Of a stretch of 64,000 bases of DNA, positions 21,199-31,321 are shown one piece after another. Origin of the DNA: Emiliania huxleyi CCMP1516. Its lineage: Eukaryota > Haptophyta > Isochrysidales > Noelaerhabdaceae. The stretch spans positions 818,994 through 882,993 of the forward strand of contig NW_005200784.1 in NCBI RefSeq assembly GCF_000372725.1, written 5' to 3'. Each line of letters opens with the position of its first letter. Within the stretch, counting starts at the first letter, position 1. The position numbers were made by a program, and so were the translations under genes. The notes beneath the pieces were generated by a model, which did no database searches, was not told where the DNA came from, and worked only from the letters and a program-made list of their open reading frames with translations.

Positions 21199-22760
21199 AG
21201 CGGCGGCCAGAAGCGAACCCAAGGAGCCCACCGGGGATTGAAGAAACCCGAGCGCGCCGTCCCAAACTGTCCCTTCCCTCTCTCCCGGCCAGGGCAGGGC
21301 GCGCGGCGCCGCGCGCGGGGGCGGCGATGGGTAACCGGTTGGGTGTGCGGGATATCTGAAAGATTATCTGTGCGGTGCGATGTCATGCGAGAGAGAGGAT
21401 GACAGAGGAGAGAGATCTGAGAGATTAGCAATACCAAACAAATCTAGCCCTCACACGTCATTTGGGGCCTGGAGGCCTGTTCACGCGCGCGCGAGGCGTG
21501 CAGACAGGGTTGCCAGGTGAAAGCGAATGGCGCGGTTCACGCCTCGCACAACAGAGAGAGAGATGCGCTCTGCATGGTGGGACATAAAAGAGAGCGAGTA
21601 CTTGGGCGAGTAGGCCGTGCGGTCGACGCTGCCGCGCGCGACTTTGCGCGCGAGGCGGCGCAGCTTGAGAACGGCGGTGGGCGAGAAGCCGCCGCCGAAC
21701 GTCTCGTGGAGCAGCAGGTTGAAGTTGTTGCGCTTGACGAGTTCGCCGGCGAACTGGCGAACTGGTTCGTGAACTGGTTCGGTGAACTCGCGATTCGTTC
21801 GGTTTCGGAGTTCGCTCTGGACGGCATCCCCTTGGTTCGCTGCATCGGTTCGGTCGTTCGCCCTTGGGTGCCCGAACCCTCGAACTAGTTCGTGAACTCG
21901 AGCCTTTTCTTTTCTCCTCCCCCCCCAACCCGCGCTTCACACCCGCAGGCCGAGGAATACCAGGGAAGTTTGTCTGAACTGCGAACGAACCGCGAACGAA
22001 CCGCAATATTTATTTTTGGCTCTGCAGGCCTGTATAGTCCCTGGTTGCCTACTAGAGGCCTAGAGTACGCCTGGACGCCTCGGCCGGCTCGGGGAGCCCC
22101 CGTCTCCCCCATTCTACTCGCCAGTCAGCACGCACGGCGCCCAGGCACCACAGGGCAGCCCTGCTCACAGCGCCTTCATGGAGTACATGCGCAAAAACCA
22201 CGCCAAGTACGCGAAGGCGTGAGCAAGGAGGCGTCGAGGCTGAGCGCCCCCCCCCCCCCCCCCCTCCCCCTTTTCAATGGTCCGCGGCGGGCGGCGGCGC
22301 ACCGGGGTAGTCGCGCCCGCAGTCCGCTAGATTGCAGACTGTCGCGGACCGTCAGAATTGTGCTAGTGCCGCCTGTGTATATGGGCACCTCTCCTGAGAT
22401 TGAGGGCCAGACCGCGTCCGCACGCGCGCACGTGGCGCAGTTGCGCGAGTTCGTTCGTTCAGCGCGGCTCGTGGCTGAACTGCACGCCGAACGAACGAAC
22501 TTTTCGCGATGATTTTCTTTTTTCCTAAGTTCGAACGGAGTTCACGAACGTTCGTCCGTTTTCGCAGTTCGCGCCTTCCACAGCCGTGGCGGTCCGTTCG
22601 TTCGAGTTCGGAGTTCACGAAGTCCGCGAACTCTTTTTTGCGCGCCGTCTTCGTCGATGTCGCTCGAAGAAGCCATTGGGCAGTGACCTCGCGGCGGTGA
22701 GAGGCGGCAGCGGGTGCGCTCGCCTCCCTGACTCGAGGTTTGCTCGAGGCCACTCCGCCG
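21199..22760. other. intergenic/accessory DNA rich in GTTCG/CGAAC
   Basis: Two zones, 21740-21890 and 22440-22640, are dense in GTTCG and its complement CGAAC at irregular 8-14-bp spacing. Between them is a plus-strand scrap F-M-E-Y-M-R-K-N-H-A-K-Y-A-K-A followed by a stop (22175-22222), and on the minus strand at about 21550-21730 an exon-like piece with F-N-L-L-L-H-E-T-F-G-G-G-F-S-P. Both look translated but neither is recognised. A poly-C run lies at 22246-22264. Confidence 0.4.
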
Positions 22761-23789
22761 ATGGAGGGCAGCGCGGCCGTTCCCGCGTGGCTCCTCAACC
22801 GACAGCACGCGAAAGCAATCGGCGAGGCGTCCAGGAAGAAAGCCGCGGAGGCAGCTGCTGAGCGCGAATCGACGAGGCGCAAGGCGCCTGCGTCCAAGTT
22901 GGAAAAGGAAGCCACGCTATCGCAGTACCCGAGCATTCCGCTGTCAGAATACGCGTCCGACGGCGACCACCTCGCCATCAACGCTGACTACCCGGGGCTG
23001 CGTGCGATCCATAGAGACCCTTGGATCTTCCTCGTGAGCGATCTGCTCAGTCGCGCAGAGTGCGAGGAGCTGATGGTCAAGGCCGGCCCGCACTTCCAGT
23101 CCAGCGGCGGGTACTCCAACAACTTCCGGACCAGCTGCGAGTGCCGCGTCGCGAGGCACGAGACGCAGCGCCTGCACGCCCGGTATGCCAAGCTGCTCAA
23201 CGTGCCCGTCGGCAGCCTGGAGGCCGCCAAGGTGTCACGCTACCGCCGCGACGAGTTCTTCAGAAACCACGTCGACGTCCTGTCGGGCACCGACTTCCTC
23301 GAGAACCGCATCGCGACGCTGTTTGTCTACCTCAACGACTGCGAGGCTGGCGGCGAGACGCGCTTCCTGTCGCTGCCATCGCAGCGCTCTCTCGAGTACG
23401 CGGTGGGCGAGAAGGTTTGTTGCCTGTCAACGGGGCGGGACGTGGATGGGGAGGGCGACTACCCCGGCGTCATCAGGGCGGTGCTGGAGGACGGCAGCGT
23501 GGACGTCGACTTTGACGACGGGGATGAGGTGGCGAGGGTGCCACGCAGCGCGGTGCGAGCCTACGAGACGCTGGAGGTTAAGCCTGCCCAGGGGATGGGC
23601 GTCCTGTTCTTCCCTGGGTACCTGCCCTCGTCGCCGAAGGCCATGCGGTTCCGCAACCAGCTGGACCGGTATACGGTGCACGAGGGCTGCGTCGCCGTCG
23701 ACGAGAAGTGGGTCCATCAGAGCTGGGTGTGGCCAAGCCACCCGCAGGCGCACTACGATGGAGTCGAGACGGGAGCCGTGGGGCTGTGA
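22761..23789 (+). CDS. prolyl-4-hydroxylase-like 2OG-Fe(II) oxygenase with inserted Tudor-like module
   Basis: A 342-residue single exon starting at the ATG at 22761. A basic coiled N-terminus precedes the P4H core: W-I-F-L-V-S-D-L-L-S, then K-V-S-R-Y-R-R-D-E-F-F with the iron ligands in N-H-V-D-V-L, then RIATLFVYLNDCEAGGETRF. The second half of the double-stranded beta helix is GVLFFPGY, then Y-T-V-H-E-G-C-V-A-V-D-E-K-W-V with the distal His and the Lys that binds 2-oxoglutarate. Normally these halves are about 20 residues apart. Here about 60 residues intervene, containing P-G-V-I-R, E-D-G-S-V-D-V-D-F-D-D-G-D-E-V and V-P-R-S-A-V, a Tudor/SH3-like strand pattern. No signal peptide, so a nuclear or cytosolic target is possible. 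Fold call firm; the insert's role is inferred. Confidence 0.75.
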   Translation: MEGSAAVPAWLLNRQHAKAIGEASRKKAAEAAAERESTRRKAPASKLEKEATLSQYPSIPLSEYASDGDHLAINADYPGLRAIHRDPWIFLVSDLLSRAECEELMVKAGPHFQSSGGYSNNFRTSCECRVARHETQRLHARYAKLLNVPVGSLEAAKVSRYRRDEFFRNHVDVLSGTDFLENRIATLFVYLNDCEAGGETRFLSLPSQRSLEYAVGEKVCCLSTGRDVDGEGDYPGVIRAVLEDGSVDVDFDDGDEVARVPRSAVRAYETLEVKPAQGMGVLFFPGYLPSSPKAMRFRNQLDRYTVHEGCVAVDEKWVHQSWVWPSHPQAHYDGVETGAVGL

Positions 23790-24264
23790 GTCGGTAATTA
23801 GTTATTGTTGAGAGGGGCGTGTTTTTTCTTGCCCACCGCTCTTCGAAATCGTTTATTTCTCGAGGGCCAGCTTTAAGGAAAATCGCTACAACTCCAGCCC
23901 AGCCACAGCCGCCGCGGCGGCAGCTAGCCGGTTCGGCCTTGACTCGCGCGCGCCGAGATGGGAACCGTGGGTATGAGCACAGCGCACTGGAGCTCGATCC
24001 GCACCTGGGCACGAGTGGAATAACGATCATCGACAACGCCGTTGTCGGCGGCGATGAGGTGCGAGTCGTCATAGCATCGGACGGCTTCGAGTCGCTCGCT
24101 GTGGCGCGCGGGCTGGGCGGTTCCCTGCCAGCGAAGGCGATCCAAGCGAGTGAAGCCCCGGCCACAGGGGCAACCTCTTCCGTGCGCTGCTCATTTGCCT
24201 CCTCGCCCCGCGCGAGCCCGCACCATGCGCACCATTTCGTGCTGCTGACGCGCCCGCAAATCTC
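23790..24264. other. intergenic; one coding-like stretch
   Basis: A plus-strand frame at about 23990-24150 reads L-G-T-S-G-I-T-I-I-D-N-A-V-V-G-G-D-E-V and on to V-V-I-A-S-D-G-F. It could be an exon but has no recognised family. Otherwise nothing is seen. Confidence 0.3.
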
Positions 24265-25036
24265 ATGAATGAGGCACTCCTTCCGGTGCTGGCGGCGCTC
24301 TCTGCAGCGCCTTTGCCGCGGGTGCTGCATCTTACAACCCCAAGCACACCCCACAGAAGCCGCTGCCCCATAGCATTGGCACGAGGTCACGAAGGCGTAC
24401 TCACTGTACGAAGCGACGCGGCCGCATTCTTCTCCGACCCAGACGCCGTTGCGTGCGGCGCCTTGTGTACCGCCGAGCGTAACCGAAGCGCAAGCGGCGA
24501 GCGTGCACGGGTGCATCGTGGCAATTCAGCGAGGGCAGGCGACGGCGTGCTCCCGCCTGCCCTACATCATGCAGGCGTGGCCCATCGGCCACGCTGCTGA
24601 TTGCGTCAGCCGCGAATGGCCCTCGGCACTGCAGGCGTCCGCCTCAAGGCTATGTGCGCTGCGGTACAAATTCCTTCGGAACGCGCTGGCGGCGTGCGAC
24701 TCGGAGGCGTGGTGCGGCGCCGTCTCGTCGGCGAAGGCTCCGACCGCCTGCCGCGAGAAGCGGTACGAGCTGCGGTCGCCGCCGGCCAGCCTCACAACGC
24801 TCGAGTACAGAGGGAGGTGGACGGGTCTATACACTTATGTCCGGCTCGCGGATGCCGAGTACTTGGCAGCGCCCGACCTCTTCACCTTCAACGGCACGAC
24901 GCTGCTGCCGCCCGGCAACGCGCAAGTATGCGGGACGAAGCTCACGTGCACCAGGCGTCGGAGCTCGCCGCGAGCTACTTCAGTGTCAAAGCCAAAGCCC
25001 GACCCCAACTGCGTGCCAGAAGTTAATGATAGTTGA
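24265..25036 (+). CDS. putative secreted cysteine-rich protein, 2 exons
   Basis: The ATG at 24265 opens M-N-E-A-L-L-P-V-L-A-A-L-S-A-A-P, a plausible signal peptide. An intron would end at the CATAG at 24369-24373, after which an open frame runs to 25036. The mature part has about 11 Cys, mostly in the first 120 codons, and no repeats or membrane segments. I do not recognise the family. It is convergent with the sulfotransferase gene downstream. The join between the signal peptide and the Cys-rich frame is a guess; the Cys-rich exon alone (from about 24374) is better supported. Confidence 0.35.
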
Positions 25037-25465
25037 GACGATACTCTACATACGGCAATTACACTATACTCTTCACAAGAGACAGTAGACAGCGTATGTG
25101 TGTATTCTCTCGCACACAACACACAGCCCCGCAGCCGCACGTGCGGGGTGCCCTGCCATTACGCCCGCTCTGGGTAGCCCTCTTCTCAGTGGAGTCGTGG
25201 GGATGTCGGAAGTAGGCCCGCAGGCCGTCAGTGATGTCCCCTTCATCATCGGCAAAGCAGGAAAAGTCGTCCAAAACGCAAACCGTCGCACAACAGATGC
25301 GGCCACACGCTGCGCACCGACGGCTATTGCGCCGTCTAGCATATGCGCTGCGCGCAGCGCCTGCGAATGTGGTGCCGTGCCCTTTTTGCCACGCTGAGCG
25401 GACCGGAGAGCCCCTCATGCACGCAGGGTCAAAGGGACAACGATATCAGCGACCGCATCCTGCAC
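25037..25465. other. intergenic (3' to 3')
   Basis: Space between two convergent genes. No gene, array or hairpin that I can support. Confidence 0.5.
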
Positions 25466-26545
25466 TCACACCCAACTCCCGGTCCCGGTCCTAGTGCTAC
25501 GGTCCTGGACCTGCGTCTCGAAGAGCACGTCGTCCAACCAGGCAGCGGAAAAGCCGTTGCGGACGCGGGTCGACGCGCGCGGGTAGTGTGTCACCTGGGG
25601 CGCGAGGAAGCGCTGCAGCCGCTGCGCCTTCTCGGCGTCTGGCAGGTCGACGTCGAGGACGAGGAGCGAGACGCCGAGAGCCTTGGCCGTGAGCAGCGCC
25701 GAGCGCTCGTGCTCAACGCAGCGCTGCTGCCACAGTGCGGCCGTGCGCCTCAACGGGTGGTCCGCCCCGCACCCGAGACCGTAGAAGCAACTCTGCAGAG
25801 AGAGCTTGTGCGCCGAGGCCAGCGGCGCGTCCGCGTTGATCTCGCTCACACGCTTGGCGCGCTCCCTCTGTCGCGCTGCGCATTGCTCGCGGCTGTCGGA
25901 TGAGCGGCAGTCCGGCCTGCCCACGTACTGGTTGTGCAGCAGCCTCGCCGTCTGCTTTACCCAGTCCGTGCAGTTGCGGCGACGAGTGAGGATGAAGCGC
26001 GCGTTTGGAACGCTGCGCATCAGGGTCGGAAAGAGATACTGCCAGGGCGCGTCGGCAAGGGAGCGGCAGCTATGCTCGCCGTGGATCAGTTGGCCGAGTG
26101 AGGTGTTGTTAGCCAAGGGCGACGCGATGAACTCGGCTACCGCAGCGAGACTCCATGAGGCATCGTACATTGCGGGACCGTTGGAGAACCAGGCGGGCTT
26201 GCACGCCGGGGTGAGGCCGGAATGCTTGAGCGCACGAATAAGCGACGTTGTTCCCGTCTTGAAGCCGCCGACCACGAAAACCAGATCCGACCGCGTGCTC
26301 GCGCCGCTGCCTCGCCTCCTGGCCACCTGCGAAACCCTTGTCACGTTTGTGCCGTCCAGCAGCGCCCTGCAGGACTGCCATCTCGGCGCGTGCGAGCTCC
26401 CGCTGCAGCGCAGCGCTGGTGTTGGGGCCTGGACTGGCGAGGCGCTCCCACGCATGCTGGGGCGACTCGAAGGGGCAACGGCCGCGCCGCCCCGCATATG
26501 CCGGCGCGCGATTTTACCAAATTTATCTAGGCGGCCCCATCTCAT
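25466..26545 (-). CDS. PAPS-dependent sulfotransferase
   Basis: A 359-residue single exon (ATG at 26545; an in-frame GTG precedes it). Near residue 90, D-L-V-F-V-V-G-G-F-K-T-G-T-T-S-L is the 5'-phosphosulfate-binding loop. About 90 residues later N-A-R-F-I-L-T-R-R-R-N-C-T-D-W fits the 3'-phosphate-binding strand with R and a Ser/Thr-like position. The family transfers sulfate from PAPS to carbohydrates, lipids or small molecules. No clear signal anchor is seen, although the N-terminus is basic, so a Golgi or cytosolic location cannot be decided. It is divergently transcribed from the helicase gene with about 100 bp between start codons. A further ATG 16 codons downstream is also possible. Confidence 0.7.
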   Translation of the reverse strand: MRWGRLDKFGKIARRHMRGGAAVAPSSRPSMRGSASPVQAPTPALRCSGSSHAPRWQSCRALLDGTNVTRVSQVARRRGSGASTRSDLVFVVGGFKTGTTSLIRALKHSGLTPACKPAWFSNGPAMYDASWSLAAVAEFIASPLANNTSLGQLIHGEHSCRSLADAPWQYLFPTLMRSVPNARFILTRRRNCTDWVKQTARLLHNQYVGRPDCRSSDSREQCAARQRERAKRVSEINADAPLASAHKLSLQSCFYGLGCGADHPLRRTAALWQQRCVEHERSALLTAKALGVSLLVLDVDLPDAEKAQRLQRFLAPQVTHYPRASTRVRNGFSAAWLDDVLFETQVQDRSTRTGTGSWV

Positions 26546-26648
26546 CACGGTCGTCGCTACCTACGGCGGGGCCAAAACAGATCCCGCCTCTCGAGAGCAC
26601 GCGGAGCGCGCAGCGCAATTTCTTCCCCCCGCTCTGCTGCTCGGCGCG
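26546..26648. promoter_or_regulatory. divergent promoter interval
   Basis: Only about 103 bp separate the start codons of the sulfotransferase (-) and the helicase (+), so both promoters must fit or overlap here. No TATA box is evident. Confidence 0.4.
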
Positions 26649-29600
26649 ATGATTCCCGCCCAGCCTCCGCCGCCATCAGACGGCGACGCCGCGGCCGATC
26701 CCGACGCCGCGGCCGAGGCACGGCGGCAGCAGCTCGACGAGGCAAACCTTGGCGTTGTCTCCGAAGAGCTGTTTGTGTCCTTCGAGGCCGCCGCGGAGAC
26801 GCCCGGTCTGCCTCACCCAGCGGACGTGGCCGAGCCCGCGTCTCTCGCCGCCACGCCGCCACCGCAGTGCACGTACCCGCTGCTGGACGCCCTGCCGTCG
26901 AACCTCGTCTCCTCTGGGGCGCTCTCGTCGCTGCAGCTGCAGTTTGTTGGCCTGGCCTGCCAGCGGCACCTCACGGTGATGCCGACCGACCCGCCGACAC
27001 GAGCCGGCTTCTTCCTCGGCGACGGCGCCGGGGTTGGCAAGGGCCGGCAGCTCGCCGCGGTCCTCCTCGACTCGCTCGCGCCGATGTCTCACTCATTATG
27101 ATTCGTGCTTCATTTGATGAGCAAGAATGAATAGGTCATCCTCGACTCGCTCGCGCGCGGGAGGCCGCGGCACATCTGGTTCTCGTCGAGCGCCGACCTG
27201 CGGAACGACGCCATCCGCGACCTCACCGACCTCGGCTGCCACTGCCCCGTGCACGACGGCTGAAGAATTCGTTGTGAGGAGCGGTCGAGTCAAGAGTAGG
27301 CTGCCACTGCCCCGTGCACGACGGCTGCGCCTCGCTCGACCGCGCGACAAAGGGCCTGGGCGCATCAAAGGAGTCGCAGGCAGCCGTCCTCCTCCGGCGT
27401 GTGCGCGGGACGCTCCCCGAACCATCCCCGACCGTTGCCAGCCCCTCCGCTAGGCGGGCGTCCTCTTCTCAACCTATGCCACGCTCGTGAGCCGCCACCT
27501 CGGGCCAACATGCGGGCCGTGTTGATTTCACTGAGAGGTCAGCATTGACTGCCGATAGGTGAGCGCCACCTCGGGCCAAAAGGCGCATGGCTAGCCCCGC
27601 TTCTAGAGCGAAGGCGGCCCAGCCACAACAAGAAAGTTGCGGGCAGGCGCGCGGCTCGTCCCGCCTCTCCCAGCTGGTGGCCTGGTGCGGCGGGCTAGCC
27701 TTCGACGGCTGCTTGCTCTTCGACGAGTGCCACAAGGCCAAGAATTGGACGGGCAAGGAGGAGACGTCGAGCAAGGTCGCGGCGGCGGTACGCGAGCTGC
27801 AGCGCGCCCGCGCCACGGCCTTTCGTTGGCTCATCGCCCGCTTCCTTGTGTCACAGGTGCGCGAGCTGCAGCGCGCCTTGCCGCTCGCGCGAGTCGTCTA
27901 CTGCTCTGCGACGGGCGCGAGCGACTCGGGCCTGAGCCTGGCATGCACAACTACCTGCCTCTGTTCCGTATGCGCCGCTCTCTTCTCTAGGCGCGAGCGA
28001 CACGTCCAGCCGCGCCTAGGGCCACGGCTTCCTTTTTGACTCCCAATCGACTCCTCTAGGCGCGAGCGACCTCTCGAATTTGGCGTACATGGAGCGGCTC
28101 GGCCTCTGGGGCCCGGGCGCCTCCTTTCGCGACTTCGACGCCTTCGTCGAGGGCGTCAAGAACCGCGGCGTCGGAGGGCTCGAGATGCTCGCCATCGAGA
28201 TGAAGGCGACGGGCACCTACCTCTCACGCGGCCTGTCGTACCACGGCGCCAAGTGCGAGCTCCCAAGGAGGCGCCCCTCGCTCATCCTTAATGGCTCGTG
28301 ATTCATAATTAAGGCGCCGAGTTCGAGCTCAAGGAGGCGCCGCTCTCGGCCGAGCAGGCCTCCGCCTTCGACGCGGCCGCCGCGTTCTGGTCGCAGCAGC
28401 TGCTGCCGGCGCTCGAGGCGGCGGCGGAGCGGACGGGCGCGCAGGCGGGGGCGACCGTGCGCGCCTTCTGGGGCGCGCACCAGCGCTTCTTCCGCCAGCT
28501 GTGCGTGGGCTTCAAGGTGCCGGCACTTGTTGCCGAGGTCCGCGCCGCCCTCGGCAGCGGCAGCTGCGTCGTGGTCGGACTCCAGTCGACGGGCGAGGCG
28601 GCGCTCGAGCGAGTGGGAGATTCGGCCTCCGGCGAGCTCTACTCGCTCTGCGCAGAGATGCTTCGCTCCTTCATCGCGCACAACTTCCCGACCACCCGCC
28701 ACGCCGACAAGGAGCTCGCAAAGTCGCTCGCAAAGGCCGAGGCGGCGGCCGCGCGCGCCATCGAGGCGCACGCCGCCGCGCGCGCCGCAGCGGCGCGACC
28801 AGAGGCGTCGCGTTCCGCCACAGCGCGGGCCGAGGCGGCGGAGGCGGTGCGCGGTGCCGCCGCTATGGCGGCGGCGGCGGCGGCGGCGGTGCAGCGGCTT
28901 CGGGCCGAGGCGGCGGCGGACGCGGAGGCGGCGGGGCAGGCCGACCCAGAGTGCGAGGTGGCAAAGGCGCGGCTGCTGCAGGCGGCCGCCGAGCTCGAGC
29001 TTCCCCCGGCGGCGCTCGACTTGCTCATCGACGAGTGCGGCGGCGCGGCGGCGGTGGCGGAGATGACTGGCCGGAAGGCGCGGGTGGTGCGGCAGGGGCG
29101 AGGGTGGGCGTCGCAGCCTCGCGCCAAGCCCGAGTCTGGCGAGATGGAGGCGAGATCTAGCCGAGATCCGAGATGTACTTCGAGCCCTGAAGCGAGATGC
29201 CCCGGATCGAGATTGAGTGACGCAAAAGCGACTTCCTTCATGGCCATGGCGACGAATGCACCGCTCCTCCACTCAGGCGCTCAACGTGACGGAGCGCAAC
29301 GCCTTCATGGACGGCAAGAAGCTCGTCGCAGTCATCTCCGACGCCGCATCCACCGGCATCTCGCTGCACGCCGACGCGAGGAGCGCCAACCAGCGGCGGC
29401 GCGTCCACATCACGCTCGAGCTTGCTTGGTCGGCCGACAAGGCGGTGCAGCAGCTCGGCCGCTCGCACCGCGCCAACCAGACTTCGGCGCCGCGGTACGT
29501 CCTCCTCTGCACGGACGTGGGGGGCGAGGCGCGCTTCGGCTCGAGCGTCGCGCGCAAGCTGGAGGCGATGGGTGCCCTCACCAAGGGCGACCGGCGCGCC

Positions 29601-31321
29601 GAGATCGGCTCGCTCGACACCTTGGACGTGGACACCGCGCCAAGTGCCGGGCATGACACGAGTCCATACACCTAATCAGGCTCGCTCGACACCTTCAATC
29701 TGGACACCGCGTGGGGCCGCAAGGCGCTCAAGGCGCTGCTCGCCGCCGCCTACGCGGGCGACAGCTCGGTGCTGCCGCACCTCGCGGCGGACTCGGCCGC
29801 CATCGAGTCGGCTCGCGCCGGGCTGGACGCGGCGCAGAAGGGGAGCGAGAAGGAGCTCGAGGTGCGCCGCTTCCTCAACCGGATGCTCGGCTTGCCGCTC
29901 GCGCAGCAGCGGCAGCGCTTCCACCTCTCTGCTGCCCCGCGCTGCGGGGGCGGAGTCCTGATTGGAGTGGTTGTTGAGTCGTCAGGCAGCTCTTCGACCT
30001 CTTTGCGGCCGCGCTGCGGGAGGTGGTCTCGGCGGCAAAGCGCGACGGCCGGTACGACGCCGGCGTCGCCGACATCTCCGCCGGCGCCCGCCTCCTCGAG
30101 CCGGAGGCGCTGATCTGGCGCGACCCAATCACCGGGGCGAGGGCGCACGCGGCGACCGTCGAAGTGGACCGGGGCGTCTCGTTTGCCGACGCACTCTCGA
30201 AGCTGCGCTCTTGGCGAGCGGCCGCCGCCGCCGCCAAGCGCAACACCGACGGCGGCGACGCGGCGGCGGACAGCCGCGAGGGCGGCGGGGCGGAGGAGGG
30301 CGGCGGGGTGGAGGCCGGCGAGGAGGAGGCTTGCGTGGAGGAGGCCGGAGAGGAGGCCGCTCCGGCCGCTGCCCGAAGCGGCGATGTGGAGGACGGGGAG
30401 GAGGAGGAGGGCGAGGGCGAGGGGGAGGAGGAGGGGGGAGGCATCTTCCGCAGCCGCAGGCCGCAGTACGGCGAGCACCTGCTGCTGCTCGCGCTGCCGA
30501 AGGCGCGCGAGCCGCACATGGCCGTGCTCACGCGTCCAAACACCGGCCTCAGCCTGTACGAGGAGGCGTGGACAGACCTGCACCGAAAGTACGCGCGGGT
30601 GCTGCCGCCCTCCGCAGCAGAAGCCGACTGGACGGCCGCGTACAACGGTGCGTGCAACGAGCGCATCGGCGGCCGGCTGACACGCATCCAGCTCATCACC
30701 GGCTCGACGCTGCCGATGCTGCCCGTGCTCGAGGAGGTTGCCAAGAAGCACAGCGCCAACCTGACGGCGCGCGACCGCGCCGTCGGCGCGGTCCGCGTCA
30801 TCCTCGATGGGCGGCGGCTGCTCGGCGTGCGGTTCGCGCGCTCGTGCATGGCCGACCTCAAGGAGGAACTTCTCAAGTGGAACCTGGCGCGCGGAGCGAC
30901 GCACCGCAAGGTCGAGACGGAGCCGGCCGCACCCGTCGACCCGAAGGCACTCGCTCGCGCGCTGCGCCCGCCCGCCACCATCACCTCCTTCTTCGCGGCG
31001 AGGCCCGCGTCGCAAGCGGCGGCACCGGCCGGCACCGGCACCGGCGGCAAGCAGCCCGCAGGCGGCAGGGGCGGCGCTGGCGCGGGCGGCAAGAAGCGCA
31101 GCGTCCTCGACATGATGAAGGGCTCGTCCTCATCCTCGTCGGCGGCGGCGTCGTCGGCTTTGGCGGCGGTGCCCAAAGCTACCAAGGCCCCCAAGGCGTC
31201 AGGCGGTCTCGACGTGCGCAGCTTCTTCACGTCAAAGTCGGCCGACTCGGGCCCCCGCTCGCCGGCAACTCGCCCGAGCTCGGAGGAGCCCATCGACCTC
31301 ACTTCGCCAGGCGGCGACTGA
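26649..31321 (+). CDS. SBNO-like: Strawberry-notch family DExD/H helicase-like protein
   Basis: ATG at 26649. Motifs in order: [13 protein letters not shown] (Walker A), [44 protein letters not shown] (Walker B), [104 protein letters not shown] and [10 protein letters not shown]: the complete SNO_AAA plus SNO_C helicase layout. Strawberry-notch proteins act in the nucleus in transcriptional and developmental control. At least nine introns are present; those I can place are 27060-27134, 27235-27299, 27380-27453, 27788-27856, 27915-28059, 28256-28313, 29608-29679 and 29912-29985. Each starts with a near copy of the downstream exon. The C-terminal tail has two PIP-like motifs and a SUMO-interaction-like P-I-D-L-T. 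Confidence 0.88.
27060..27134 (+). other. intron with duplicated exon start (GT-AG, 75 nt)
   Basis: The intron begins GTCCTCCTCGACTCGCTCGC and the following exon begins with the same 20 bases except one (GTCATCC...). Its unique part is AT-rich (TTATGATTCGTGCTTCA) in a GC-rich background. Confidence 0.85.
27235..27299 (+). other. intron with perfect 29-bp direct repeat (GC-AG, 65 nt)
   Basis: Bases 27234-27262 recur exactly at 27299-27327, 65 bp apart. With the acceptor G-A-G-T-A-G, the donor must be GC. Splicing gives the uninterrupted frame [13 protein letters not shown]. Confidence 0.85.
27915..28059 (+). other. compound intron with three copies of the exon start
   Basis: GCGCGAGCGAC occurs at 27915, 27991 and 28060, each inner or outer copy preceded by CTAG except the first. 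The 145-nt intron is therefore two stacked units of 76 and 69 nt, as if an intron gained a second copy of itself or of its target. Confidence 0.8.

Noticed and set aside
22175-22222. Last exon of the P4H or a neighbouring gene
   Set aside because: The short F-M-E-Y-M-R-K-N-H frame precedes the P4H start and cannot be linked to any exon with a defensible splice site.
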